A stretch of 64,000 bases of DNA from Takakia lepidozioides (GCA_030704615.1 CM060731.1:4712001-4776000); one strand, 5' to 3'. Positions 46,901-58,645 are shown, numbered from the stretch's first letter. The notes: generated from the sequence alone by a model not told the origin. Made by a program: numbers and translations.

Positions 46901-49900
46901 CCTGCCTTGGAGTACGGATCTGCTATATGGGTTGATAACTCCAACCAGGCTAAGTCTCTAGAATCCATTCAAGTGGGGGTGCTTAAGGAGTGTATGTCAG
47001 CATGCTCCAAAACAGCCAATGTGGCTGTTCGGGGTGAGTTTGGCATTCCGTCCTTAAGCTCCCGACGAGATGAATTCAAGGTCAGATGGTGGGGTCAGCT
47101 GCAACATATGCCCAACACCAGATATCCTAAGTTAATCGACTCTATATCTTGGAAACAGGACCGCCCTGTCAAACAGGCTAAGTCCTGGCAGAAGAGAGTA
47201 GAAGAGATCCTCAAGGACCTGGACCTGGATCCGCAAGTCTTGACCCTGCTGGATAAATCTGACTTAGAGGCTGTAGTGTCCTCAGCCATGTCTGTTGCCA
47301 TGAGATTGTCTGATGAAAATGAAGTTAGGCAGAAAACTTCCCTGAACTTGTTTCCAGTCTGTGACATGGGGGAGGACATCTTGGATGACGTCAAGGGTCT
47401 ACCCACTCTCGGCACTAGACTGAAATTTAAACTCAGGGCAGGAAGCCTACCTTTGAACAGCAAACAGAAGCAGAGAGGAAAGGGAGAGTGCAATTGCCCG
47501 TTGTGTGGGCAATCTGAAGACAGTATTCATTTTCTGATACACTGTCCGGGGTTCTCTCACCAAAGAGGCTCTCTCTTCAAATCTATTAAGGGTATTGTGC
47601 CTGTACCCCTGTTTACCAACTTTGAAAGTCTCGAGGCTGAGCCAAAAGCCCAGGCCCTCCTGAGGCCTAGTTTTTGGGCAAATCACACACAGCAGATTGA
47701 TGCTTGTGTGAAGGGATTTCTAGAGGATATCTGGAAAACCCGGATTAATTCTATATATGGAGGTAAGTCTTACTACCAACGTCAGCCCCTGACAGAGGTA
47801 GGTTCTGTCCCTTTTATTCCCGCTCAAACTGGGCGCGGGGTCAATGGCCATAAGGCTACGGCAAACAACGTCTTATGAGTACAATCTGATTCTTAGAATC
47901 ATTGAAATCGACGATGATTTGAGGAAGTTATGACCAAGAATCCGGGCCCCTTCTATTTTACCTCATTTGCACCCCAGTTTGACTTGGTTTCATATTTTTA
48001 CCTCCAGGATTTTGGGAGCTCGGTCAACAAAAGTGTGTTATATGGTTTTAGAAAGTTATCCTCATTATCTTTCTCTGGTGTCTTGTTTCAATGACATGTA
48101 CAATGATTTGAGGAAGTTATGACCCAAAATCTGTGCCCCTAATGCTTCGCATAAAAGCCTTGGTTTTGACATATCCTTTTCTCCATGGAAAAACAGCATC
48201 AAAGATTCAGCTGATTTTGTTGATTTGCTAGCTCAACCGAAGTGAGCTATCCAAAGCTGAAATGGACAATCGACAGCAAGTACTACTCACGATTTCAAGC
48301 GCTCAAGCTCCTTGAGCTCTGTGCGGGCTGCTTCAGCCTCTGCCATCAATTGTGTGACCACTTCCCGTGCTTTCTTTTCCTGTTGTCTGCAGGTTTCCTG
48401 TTAATCCAACAACCAAGCAGTGAAAATTTCTTCTTTCAGAGGCCATGACTAAGGGCATACACTCTCTCATTGCCCATGCAAGTGAAGTGATGGCAACAAG
48501 GCTACAGCAGTCAATTCCACTAAAGACATGTTGTCAAACACGGACACACAGACATTTTGAGAGGTGTAGAGTAAGACCAGCTCATCCTGGCAAGTCCTGA
48601 GCTTGGTACACTGCTCTTCCAATGCCTTGCTCAATGAAGCCAAAGTCTGTCGTGCACTCTCCTTCTCTGACGTTGCATCCAGGAGCGCTTTCTCCGCACT
48701 CTGCCAGCAAGTTTCTTGTTTTCATTTTGTATAACTATGAAGTGCTTTATAAGGACTAACACTGGTATGGTTTATGTATGAAATTTATGATAGTCTAACT
48801 GCCATCCATAGCAGGCTTTCTCAGCAAGGAAATTGAAACTGAAGAACACTTCTTCTTCTACTGCCCTCTATACTACGAGATCCGTGGGAGATTTCACTGT
48901 TTATTCAGTGGAACCCAAACTCTCACTGATGTCTTTCACTATGAGGATCAAAAATGCGTGGCAGCCTACCTACACGAGGCAATCGCTAGAACATTAATTG
49001 TGGTTTCTGGATTTGTTCCTCTCTCATGTTTTCTTCCATTTTGTCCCATAAGCTCTAGGAGCTTTCCACGGACGTTATAAAGCACCATTTCATTTCATTT
49101 CAGAACTGCTTCATCATGTGGACTCTCTTGTACAGTGAGCCCTTGTGACCCTTATGCCAAATAACCACGCCTCCTCTACTCTTTGGTCCACCTGCTTGAG
49201 ATGGGGAGAAGGGAAGTGCTCCTCTGATGTTGTATAAGTTTTTCTTTCTTTACTTTTCCTTTTTTCTACAGACTGCCCTTTTTCTGTGGCTGTGTGATTG
49301 GATATTTTCTAGTATGATGTGAATGCCAGCATCAAATGATACTCAATCCTGTGCGTGGCAAGTCGTGGTGGAGTCTCATTCTGAGCTCCAACCATCTCCA
49401 GCGGGGTTTCAAGGAGAATGGGGCTGACCTGGCGTGCAGTCCTAGCTAAATCCAAGGCCCCCTTCAAGGCAACCACTTCAGTATGCACTGACAGAAGTTT
49501 AGCTTGTGCTTTTTCTCGAACAGCCGCAGCCAACTGGCTCCTCTCCGCCATTAATCGCCTTTCGTTATGTGTCACTGCCTCTCTATTTTTCTGCATCTCT
49601 GCTTCATTCTCCTGTATTCCGATACCAAAGCATGCTAGTCTATAAGGCTTGACTGATCCAGTCCATCCACATTGTAACTGGGGGCACCAGTTGACATTCA
49701 TCAAAAAAGTTGCCACAAAAGTCATGGGTAGGAGAAGGCAATGAATGTTTGAATACATACTGAAAGAAGATCAATGCCAACATTGTTGATCAGATACCCA
49801 TGGACATCTGAAAGTAAAATAAGCAATTAGTGCGAATGTAATTGAGAAATTTTTATAAGGAATAGTTCTGGAATCATCAGCGCACTGGGGGGAAGAAGGT

Positions 49901-52900
49901 CATTAGCAGAGTGGCCTTCTATAAAAAATCAAACTTGTCCACTAAGTCAAACTTGTCCACTAAATCCCCAACTAACGCACCTGGAACAACCATGTGTATG
50001 AGAAGGGCAAAAGAATGAATATATATAGGAAATAATATCAACGTTAACACCCAGTAGACATGTGAAGTACAATAAACTAGTAGTGCAGAGGTTACTAAGA
50101 AATTGTGGAATAAATGTTCTTGTGTATGAGAAGGGGAAAGAATGTGTACATACAGGAAACAATATCAACCTTAACTAATTTTGGTGTTGTCAGACACCCA
50201 GTGGGCATGTTTAAGTACCATACACAAATAAGTACACCTAACCTTGTGAGATTGTGAAGTCTAATATATGATTGTGATAAATAACATGTGATGTCAACAC
50301 CACTCACAAATATTATATGATTTGAAGATAGTCCTACCTGAAGTTTCGTCTCAAGAGCCTTGATGGTCATCAGTCTCTTTTCATCCTCAAGCTGCCACCG
50401 CTGCTTTTCTAGTGCCAAAACTATCTTTGTACTGGCCAGGTCATCCTCCAAGGACTTGCGGTCCTCAATCAGTTTGAAGATCTCAGTTTCTTTCCTCTCA
50501 ATCTCTGCTTTCATAGTGTTGTCCCCCAATTTAAGAGAACGCTCTTCCTTTTTTGCCGCCATGTGGGCCAACTCTACTTGCAGCTGACCAACCTGTCCGT
50601 CAATCACCGCACAAATCCTAACATGTTTGGGATGGCAAGTTTTTAACCTGGAAGAGAAAGACATGCTCCTCACAACCCTCAGATTAAACAGGGCTTGATG
50701 ACAAAGGGTGTTCCTTGATACCAGAATGGAGGCTCATGGATACATTTGAAAACAAGATGAGTTCGGATCTAGTCACTAAATTGCATTCAGTTTGTGACAC
50801 CTGGTACCGAAAGGCCACAATGACACATCAAATCTAGCTTCCCTGTGCTATTCAAAAATGAAGATGAATATGGTCGAAATTCTAAGTACTTCAAGACAGA
50901 CTGAAAAACTAGTTCAGCTTGAAGCAATTCTATGAGCTTCATTCATTAACTCTGGCAGCTTGAGGAAATCTTTGTGACCGCTAGCACCTAAATAGCTGTG
51001 CTTCTCCCCAATGAAGAAGTCTAAGTCCAATAGACTACTGATGTACATTGTCAGATAGCAAGTCAGTTTCCAACCTCTTGGCACAAGCGCTCCAAAAGGG
51101 GCTCCTCCACTGCCTCTGTTTGTGCTGACGATTCCTTAATTGTGCTCACCTTTTCGTCATTATGTCTCTGCAACACAGTGGATAATGCATCCTTACAGCT
51201 GGGTTAGACATTCTCATGCAGTGCATTAGATATTCAAAATGAACAAACTCACACGTTCATCTTGCTACTTTTCTTCTCTCCCTTACCCATACAATTTCCC
51301 ATAGTACAGGTCTAACTACAAGTGGGAGGACAGCTGACTGAAAGCACTGTTGCAGATTTATACTCAGATTGTTACACAACTCAGGAATATATTCCACACT
51401 ACCTCTGGTGGAATAGATACAGCAACTATGTGATGCAAAGAAATATCATCTCATAAACCTTGCTCAACTTCTCCTGGTCAAGAGAGAAAAGATTTAAGAG
51501 ACAGAAAGGGGAGTGACAGGAAAAACAGAAAGGAAAGGGACTGACATGACGAAGTGTGTACCAGTCCCCATTTGCACTTGCGGTCCACAAATCGGACATG
51601 TCGATTCCGTGAGCGCCTGTTGGGCTGATTCTTTACTGCCGCTTGGAAGCTTTCTGAAGACCACTCGCTAGAGTCATCCTCTTGTTCCCTCCTCTGAATG
51701 CCATGAACTCCCTGCTCCCTCCAATTCTTTGAAGTATCTTTAGGGGCTTCTTTATTCTCCCCTAACTTTGCCTTCGCAAGCTGACCCACCAGATCCAAAA
51801 CTCGGGACTCCAGTCTTCCTAGTCGAGCCTCATGGTTCTCTCTATACAAACAATCTCCATGATCCCTACCTGTAGGATCGATTTGAAACCCTGAAGGCTT
51901 CTTCCTTCTATGGAATCCCAAAAGGGCATGGTCAATATGAGGCCTTGATGGAGCGCCAAAGAAAGTTGCTGGGGCGGTGGGCTGAGGTGGCCAAGTGGGT
52001 AGCTGCTGGGGAAGTGGCTGAGGTGGCGTCTGATACACTGGAGGAAGTTCGCCCACTGGTATAAGCTGTGATTGGTAGACCTGTGGCACAGGTAAGTGCC
52101 TCTCCATTTGATTGGTGGTCTGCCAGTTTGGTTGTAACTGGGTGATCTGGGGATGGGTCTCTTTAGAATGTTGCACTGCAGGATTTTTCCACTGGAGAGG
52201 GAAACTCTGGTGAGACTGAGGATGCACTTGTAGGTTTCCTGGATGTAGCTGAGGATGTACCTCAAGTTGGACTGGATCAGGATATTGGGCCTCTGGCTGA
52301 ATCTGCTTCTGTTGAGGATAGGTACGACGTTGAGGGGTTTCCCAGGTCTGAGACTTGGACAGACAATGGGGGGGAAATGAAACTGGATTCAGGTTCGTGG
52401 GTGGTTGCTGTGGTGGGTAGCAATGTTGAAGTGCCCAGATTGGTACAGGAGGGACCATAGGGGTCTCCATGCACAAGGGTGCTTCCTTCCCTTCCGAGTG
52501 CTGAGCTGCCAGAAGCTTCCCGTCCAAGCTACGAAGGTTGGGTAGGGCAGAGAGAATGGTCGACTGGTATGCAGCAGCCCGGCACACAGGATTCCCATGC
52601 TTGCCATGAGAAAAAACAAGCTCCTGCAAATGAATGCAGCCTGCAAGTACCCACAATTCACACAGATACTCCACGACATTGTCGCGTACATCAAGGTGCT
52701 GTAGTGAGTATCTGAACACATGCCAACACAAAGATAGGTTTATGTTTTACAACAGTAGACAGCTGATTTGAAGTTAATATCAAGGAATTTGAAAAGAAAT
52801 GTTCTCATGCACTGTAAGCCAAGATTGAAGGAATTCAGGATTATGGAGATTTTTTATCCATGGCTTCCAACTGAGAGATTGAATCTAGACCCCACAACCC

Positions 52901-53450
52901 AGATAACATACAGCCAGAGCTTCACTGAATTGGCCAGGCACAACAGAGGGTAATCATCATGCAGTATCAGTTAGGGGCAATGGAGCCAAGCAGACAACCT
53001 AAGAGTAGCAAGATGCAGAACTTACAATGTGAGTATGTAACAACCTTGCAAAGCAGATCCATCAAACACACTGGGGGGGGGAAGACATTTCTGCTCACCG
53101 GGGTCCATGGAGCGCCGCCAGGCCACCCAGCAAGGGAATCGCGTTGTGTGAGAGCACCAGGGTCTGAAGGGCCATCAAGCCATGTAGCCCCGCAATCTCT
53201 CGAATCTGGTTGGATGCTAAATTGAGAACCCTGAGATTCTTCAGCTGGGAGAGCCCTTCCATACGCGTTATGTTATTTGACGATAGGTTGAGGGTTGTAA
53301 GCATCTCCAAGCCCTCTAGCGCTTCGATGCGTTCAATTTGGTTCCCATGCAAACTCAAGGACTGCAAGTTGGCAAACTGCGGAAGCCCCACAATTGATTT
53401 GGGAGAGCGCAGGCCCGCACCATACGCGTATATCTCCTTGACATCCTCAT
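37946..53450 (-). CDS. LRR and coiled-coil protein, LRRCC1-like, at least 17 exons
   Basis: Exons with GT/AG ends and matching phases: 53450-53099, 52711-51562, 51473-51459, 51167-51075, 50592-50338, 49611-49429, 48700-48578, 48397-48291, 42308-42151, 41784-41687, 41241-41188, 40811-40755, 40547-40293, 39579-39427, 39125-38980, 38779-38671 and 38032-37946 (TAG stop). The product is about 1,130 residues. The N-terminus has LRRs (LQSLSLHGNQIERIEAL, LTTLNLSSNNITRMEGL, LRVLNLASNQI) and an LRR cap (GNPVC..LPNLRSLDG). A Pro/Gln-rich stretch follows, then some 600 residues of coiled coil. In animals this architecture belongs to centriole and ciliary proteins; a role in basal bodies of motile sperm is inference. 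The 5' end is unsettled: exon 53450 needs one base from an upstream exon. Introns hold LINE-A and LINE-B. Confidence 0.8.
38124..38194 (+). repeat. LINE-B type 3' end in the last intron of the LRR gene
   Basis: Plus-strand ATAAGCTCTTTGGGG..ATGTTATAAAGTACCATTTCATTGCATTTC is the shared 3' end and tail, in the opposite orientation to the host gene. No coding part is attached. Confidence 0.65.
39832..40262 (-). mobile_element. LINE-A and LINE-B 3' pieces in an intron
   Basis: In minus-strand order: the LINE-A 3' end (40262-40154; ends CTTATGAGTAC), a LINE-A internal piece (40139-39965; reads KTSLNLFPVCDMGED and a GSLPLNNKQ stretch), then a LINE-B type end with tail (39892-39832). All lie between two exons of the LRR gene, and none touches an exon. 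Confidence 0.7.
43418..47880 (+). mobile_element. LINE-A copy 5: nearly full-length non-LTR retrotransposon
   Basis: ORF1-like region 43418-44230, AP-type endonuclease ~44250-45160, RT ~45770-46900 and C-terminal finger ~47490-47560. Endonuclease motifs: RLATFNFSG, AGQETW, VVLLGDFNARVG, RSIVDYIIMD and a TSDHFLVW segment. RT motifs: KAGGPDGIVNELI, GNYRGITLLNAVGK, FLDVKKAYDTVWRDGLW, GVAQGCTLSPLLFNVF and ALMFADDF (active-site box). Finger: CPLC..EDSIHFLIHC. Frame breaks: one C lost in a C-run near 44230, one near 45002, a ~10 bp deletion near 45335, and breaks near 45595 and 45985. From 46163 the frame is open for 571 residues. It sits in an LRR-gene intron, antisense to the gene. Close relatives are copies 1-4. 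Confidence 0.9.
43860..44222 (+). repeat. 47-residue tandem repeats inside LINE-A ORF1
   Basis: About 141 bp repeated nearly three times. Each unit reads FGTLNGLPILKVYTRR, then SIHGV and VP, then DGQS..P..C.EP and RRVTE. The same array is present at the matching place in copy 4 (36060-36420). It is an unusual feature for a LINE ORF1. Its function is unknown. Confidence 0.9.
48818..49103 (+). mobile_element. LINE-B 5'-truncated copy with tail
   Basis: It starts within the finger region (KEIETEEHFFFYCPLYYEIR), runs through the HYEDQKCVAAYLHEA end, and finishes with the shared 3' end and a CATTTCATTTCATTTC tail. It is very similar to the copy at 37.2 kb. It lies in an intron of the LRR gene, antisense to it. 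Confidence 0.85.
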
Positions 53451-54124
53451 CTGCATTGTCAAACAACGGGGTATAAACTTGTTAGCAGGTTATGTTGCTC
53501 GTCAGTTTGAACAATGGATGCTTTAGACCAAATAGACGCAAAGAAAGAAAGACCGGTACTAGGTTAAAGCGGGGGAAGAAGGCAAAAAGGATCTCCGTTG
53601 AATAAAGACTGTCAATTTGGTTCCCCTAATACCATGTCGAAGAGCTGTTTAGCAATTTCCACAATCCCCAAGGTGCCCATGTGCGGATTCCTTTGATCAA
53701 TGCCTCACTGAAAACCAGCACCTGACTTGGGCAAGGAAGCCTAGGAGACTCCAAGAGACCACGGGCGGGGGTGCTTGAAAGAACGCACATCAAGAGTAGA
53801 AACGCTCCATAGAAAATTTTCCGAGACAAAGTGGCCTAGGCGTCAACAGAGCAATGTACAAAAGCTTCCAGCTTTTGCTGAGGACTATGCTTATGGAAAC
53901 AAATAATAGGAACTAACAACATACGGTCAGGTAACCAAAAAAAAATGAGGAGTGAAGTGAAGAGAGGATCCAAGGAAGATGCAGAAGGAGATGGAGAGCA
54001 TTGTGTGTGCAAGTGAGCGTGGATGTACCAGGTTTGCTGGGATTCTGGGCGCGAACGTCCAGAAGAGGACCCCCACTTCCATGGCTTCCAGCCATCTCCT
54101 GCATGTGTGCCGGCGCTCTCTTAC

Positions 54125-54178
54125 CTTTCTTAAAATGCCTTGCGTTCTTGCCACGCTGTTCTTGATTTCCAGTGCCAT
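54125..54178 (-). CDS. Candidate first coding exon of the LRR/coiled-coil gene
   Basis: An ATG at 54178 starts MALEIKNSVARTQGILRK and ends at a good donor, AAG/GTAAGAG. It lies downstream of a TATA-like site. The exon ends in phase 0, while the next mapped exon needs a phase-1 partner, so a small exon is missing between them, a different acceptor is used, or this is not the right exon. Confidence 0.35.
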
Positions 54179-54512
54179 CCTCTCTCCCTCTACCTCTGCC
54201 ACCCTTATCCAGCTAGCTCGATTCTTCCCAGAATAGGAAGAACAATGGCAGGATAGAAAAAAAAAAACAGAGAAAATGAGAGATCTCCGAAAACAGCAAA
54301 CAAAGAGAGACGCGAGGGGCACACACAGACAGAGACTAACGAGAACACAAAATGCAGGGAAATTTTTCGAGGGAGGAAGGTCCAAACCTCTGCTAGGAAA
54401 TCAGCATCCCCTGCCCAGACCAGGAACGTTTGGGAGTGGCAAAGCTTCCATGCGGGACCCGAAAGGGCAGCGATGGAGAGAGTGCAAAGAGAGTGCAAAG
54501 ATTTGAAACTAG

Positions 54513-54601
54513 CTACCGTTGTGTGTGAGAGAGACGACGATTCTCGCTCATGTCCACCACGAACGAACGAACGAACGAAAGACACGTCGTTTGTATATAA
54601 T
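54513..54601 (-). promoter_or_regulatory. Candidate promoter and upstream ORF of the LRR gene
   Basis: A TATATA box lies at ~54594-54601 on the minus strand. A 12-residue upstream ORF (MSENRRLSHTQR) runs from 54551 to 54513. The pyrimidine-rich leader beyond it resembles a plant 5' untranslated region. The (GAAC)n run at 54560-54580 lies between TATA box and uORF. Confidence 0.35.
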
Positions 54602-54605
54602 AGGT

Positions 54606-55360
54606 AGGAGTACGGTACGTAACTGAGTCGTATTGGACCTTCATACGTACCAGTGTTGGACTGGTATATAGGTGAAGGACTGGCATGTGTATTGGTATAT
54701 GCACTGGTATTAGATACTAGACCAGTCTGGTATCATTGGGGAAAATACTTGATCATACACCAGACCCGGCTGGTATCAGTTTTTTCATACCAGCCACAAT
54801 ACCAGTACTCCCCCGCCGTCTTCCTCATTTACTATACTAATTTATGTGTACATATGCCTACTTCTATATGTGTATTGTATTTGCTTTCAATTGATACTTG
54901 ATATTTGATAAACTTGTAATTCACCATGGCTTTGGAATGACTCGGATACCTGAATTGATATCTCATACCATTATGAAAGTTTTGTGATACGTCTAGTACC
55001 AAGACCAGTCTAGTCTGTCCTAAACCTGATACCAGAACAACGTTTACCCTCACATGCCCTCCAACAAAATTATATTTATTTATTTATTTATTTTTATTTT
55101 TATTTTATTTTCGAATGGGGATGATACCCTAACAGTTTATAAATCTTTCACAGCGCTTCACCAGGCTGATAGGAATAGCTCGGTCACTCAGCTTGCAAGC
55201 AGGTCAGCCAGATAAAACTAGATGAATAAATTTGATTTTTTTAGAAAAGTTATTTTTTTCAAAGTTTCCGGGGCCAGACCCCTGTTCTAAAAATTTAAAT
55301 TAAAAAAAAAATCATGTTAAAAAAATTGTTAGCTTGTTTTTTTTTATTGTGCACGCGTCA
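54606..55360. other. Intergenic region, A+T-rich
   Basis: About 750 bp with repeated CTGGTAT/ATACCAG motifs (54650-54810) and a (TTTA)n stretch at ~55072-55108. No gene was recognised. The ATACCAG-type motifs occur in both orientations and could pair. Confidence 0.5.
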
Positions 55361-55362
55361 TA

Positions 55363-55742
55363 GTGAACAGTACACGAAGTACGCGCAAGCTCCCTTACCT
55401 AAGATGGAGAGGGAATCCATGTTTAGGGTTACAATTGGAAGGTTCTGAGAGCGTTTGTTCAATTCAATGTAGTCAATTGCCGATGATTGCTACTGTGAGA
55501 ATGCCACTTCAGATTGAAAAGAATTTTGTTGCACGAGGTTGGACAGACGATACAACACTTTTGTTGCTAAATCTTTGGGAGGAGAAATACTGGGATCATG
55601 GGCGTGGACCTTTGAGAGCAAAAGACTGGACATACATTGCTAACAGACTTAATGCAGGGTTTTCCAATGCATCAATACACAATTTGATACACAGCCTCCT
55701 GTATTTGGTGGAGGCACTGCTTCTGGAACAACACCAGATGTG
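55363..55742 (+). pseudogene. Trihelix / Myb-SANT-like DNA-binding fragment
   Basis: Within a 126-residue frame, residues ~60-100 read WTDDTTLLLLNLWEEKYWD followed by LRAKDWTYIANRLNAGF. This fits the first helices of plant trihelix (Myb_DNA-bind_4-type) domains, in which Trp residues are spaced W..W..W and the helix ends in a basic or Asn-rich turn. The third helix is not recognisable: after NAGF the sequence becomes unrelated. No start with context, no second exon and no partner domain were found, so a broken or captured gene piece is likely. Confidence 0.45.
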
Positions 55743-56444
55743 ACAACATGCACCACACCCGGCGATCCTTCCGCTGCACCTGTCGCTCCTAGGATGGCAG
55801 CTTGCAAGTTGTCACGTGTGCAAGGTCATCCAAATTCAAAGAAGCAACGTTTGTCTCGAGGTTCTACTGCCATCAAAGAGTTTGGTGGGGGGAGGCCACT
55901 AGCCAGGGAGGAAAGAACGCATCAACGAGGGCTCCAAGAAACGCTGACGCCATAGCTGTGTAGGACTTAGCCATTTCAACTTCTTCTCTAATGCGCCCGC
56001 TAGACAGCTAAGTTAGGCCAACCACTATCAAGAACTGCAAAGTAGTAGGCTTCTTGATTATTTCTTAGACAGCCCGATATCTTAGTTATGGCTAAACAGA
56101 GTGGCAGAACCCGCAGTGACTACTCCTTGAGAGAGAGGTCGAGATATAGAGTTGGCGCCATTGTACTTCTAAACAACGGAGTGTATGCGAAAGTGTAGAG
56201 GAAGGAGGCGCTGCTGATGAGCGTTTCCAAGGAAATAGCAAGAAAACACCAGGTCAAATGCAAGCGAATTTAATTGATGAAGAAAGTTGTGCACTACACG
56301 CCTCATCGCCATGGCAGGGTGTGCTAAGGCCAGAAGCCAGAGCTAAACGCGGCAAACCCCGTGATGGCCGTAGAGCCAACAGCCAATGGCTAGGTCAACA
56401 GAAACACCACAAAAGCCAAACGAAAGGACCGCAGGCTGAGGCGC

Positions 56445-58645
56445 TTGAGACAACAAGAATGGAAACCAGGGGCAGTATACGTGAGAGTAGCGCAATGTTC
56501 TGATCGAAGGAAGCACAAGGCTCAGTTCCCGTCAGATAGTGGAGTAGGCGAGAAGGTTACGAAGTTGCATATTGTCAAGCAAAGACAGACAACAACCCAA
56601 CCTGCATATGGGCGGAGCTCATGTACAAAACAAAGAAGGACGCAGGGTAGGAAGTATAAAGAAGGAAACAAGAAAGCTCTCTCGCTATTCTTTCTGCTGC
56701 TGTTGACAATGTCATGCGATACTAAGCCTAGTCGGCAGCTGCATTTAGTCAGGCCCAACGAGAGGGAGGCGACTCAGAACGAGGACAAGCACTTGCATAT
56801 GGTTGGAGCAGGCCGCGTAGTTAGCAGCCCCAAGAGGAGCGTAGGTGCTAATATTCCCTGGAACGTGATGGAGAAGACAATAAGAAAGAGCACTGTGGGA
56901 AGGCCAGTGAGTGTCGGAAAGCCAGGCCTGCCAATTGAGGTTGAGGGGGACAAGGCAGCCAGCACTACGGAAAATGGCGAGGCCTCGGTACACACCGACA
57001 ACGAGCAAAGGCAAATCCACAGACAAAATACAGATAAGCTCGAAACCTACATTAATGACAAGTTCTGGCATGTTGATATGAATAGTCCCTGCAAGAACGC
57101 GCTACACTCTTTAAGATGACACTCTCTCTTCCTACAATAACAAGACTCCCTCGTCTCAACATCGATCTACACGTACACAGCGAGGGCCTGAAACTAACAC
57201 CTTATCAATCAATCAAAAGCAAGATACTCTACTCTAGAGTCCTGACTCGAACACCATTAATTTTACTCTCATGCCCAAGTAGCAGCACTTAAATTTGCTA
57301 CACCTATGGACAAGCTGACAGACCAGAGCGATTCAAACCACCTAGAAAACTAGGATCCATCCCTGTGGAAACCTATGTTGCGGAACCAACCATGCACTAG
57401 TCAGTGTACCAATTATGCATAGCAAAAACACTAATGCAAACTGGCTAATTGCAGAGAATAACCAGAAGACGCTCACAGGCTGGTACAGACCCGACATGCA
57501 ATCAAAGCTATGGAAGATGAGTGCACCACCACTAGGCTTAACAGCAGGAGAAAACATGGACGAAGACATATGTTTCCTGGAAAACAAGAGATGGCTGCAT
57601 GTTGAGCACAAAGTCATAATAAATGGGAAATCGCCAAGGAGCACACTGACAGCACAAAATCACACAGAAGAGGAGCGCATGTCATCTCATCAATATGTAA
57701 TGACTATCTGGCAACCCACCCAAGACACACAAATACGCTTACTTCTACAAAAACTGCACAACTTACCTACACACCCCCACAACTACATAGCGCCCCCAGG
57801 CCCCCCACACTTTTTGCATAACCTTCATGAATCCTTACATTTACTACAAACCAAACCCGGCAAAGTCCACCAAATACTAAGTGAACACTTAGCAAATACA
57901 TCTACTAACACACACGAACTTGCCACTATTACTAACAAATTTCCTTTCCTATCACAAAACATCCTCACGGCAACTCTCCAAGCCAAAGTAAGCATTCCCG
58001 GATATCTACCTAAACCCATGACAACACCAACGTCCACACCATCAACATCACACACGCAGAGGTCACCCACAACCCGTCACCAGCCTCTCCCCACCCATCT
58101 AGCACTCAACCTACTGCCCCTTCCCAACGGGCACACTCATTCAACATCACAACTTGGAATGTGGGTGCACTTGTCACCAACATTCAAAGCTCACAGACTC
58201 CACCTCACCACATATCATTCTCTTACAAGAAACCAAACTCAATACACAAAGACCCAATAGCTCTTATATAAGTAAGCTCCTTCCAGCGTACTACATGATA
58301 TACGGTAACGCGTATACGGCAGAGCAATGCCTTACCAGACGGTCCGCCCCATATCACCCCACTCGTGGTGGAGTTGCCTGCGGTATCCTCCGTACACATC
58401 ACTCCCCTAGCACCACGATCAAAATACCGCCCCCCCCCCCCCCCCCCCCCGCCCCGCCCCCCCCCTCCTTAGATCACATCTCCAAATCATTAAACTACTA
58501 CTCCATGCGCTTCCTCCCATTACACTCATACACTTATACATGCCATCACACGTGGATGACCTTCCCCTCATTCCAGAAATCCTACTCACCGTATCCAACA
58601 CACTCACCCAAAATCTGACTAACCCACAACACTTCATATTAGCAG
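56445..58645 (+). mobile_element. LINE-C: 5' part of a third non-LTR element
   Basis: Frame 57415-58260 (ATG, 281 residues, rich in Thr, His, Pro and Leu) looks like an ORF1. Overlapping its end, in other frames, an AP-type endonuclease begins: NITTWNVGALV near 58145, IILLQETKLN near 58215, RGGVACGIL near 58370, then a run of C bases (58429-58465), and finally HVDDLPLIPEILL to HFILAG at 58645, where the GDFN motif should follow. At least two frameshifts are present. The 224-residue frame 56445-57119 may be upstream coding or leader. The plus strand is strongly C- and A-rich, unlike LINE-A. The rest of the element is cut off by an LTR. Confidence 0.7.

Noticed and set aside
53626-53829. Candidate signal-peptide exon (MSRKIFYGAFLLLMCVLSS)
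   Set aside because: It looks like a secretion signal, but the adjoining LRR/coiled-coil product has no feature of a secreted protein, no donor with the needed phase was found, and the start depends on an isolated frame.
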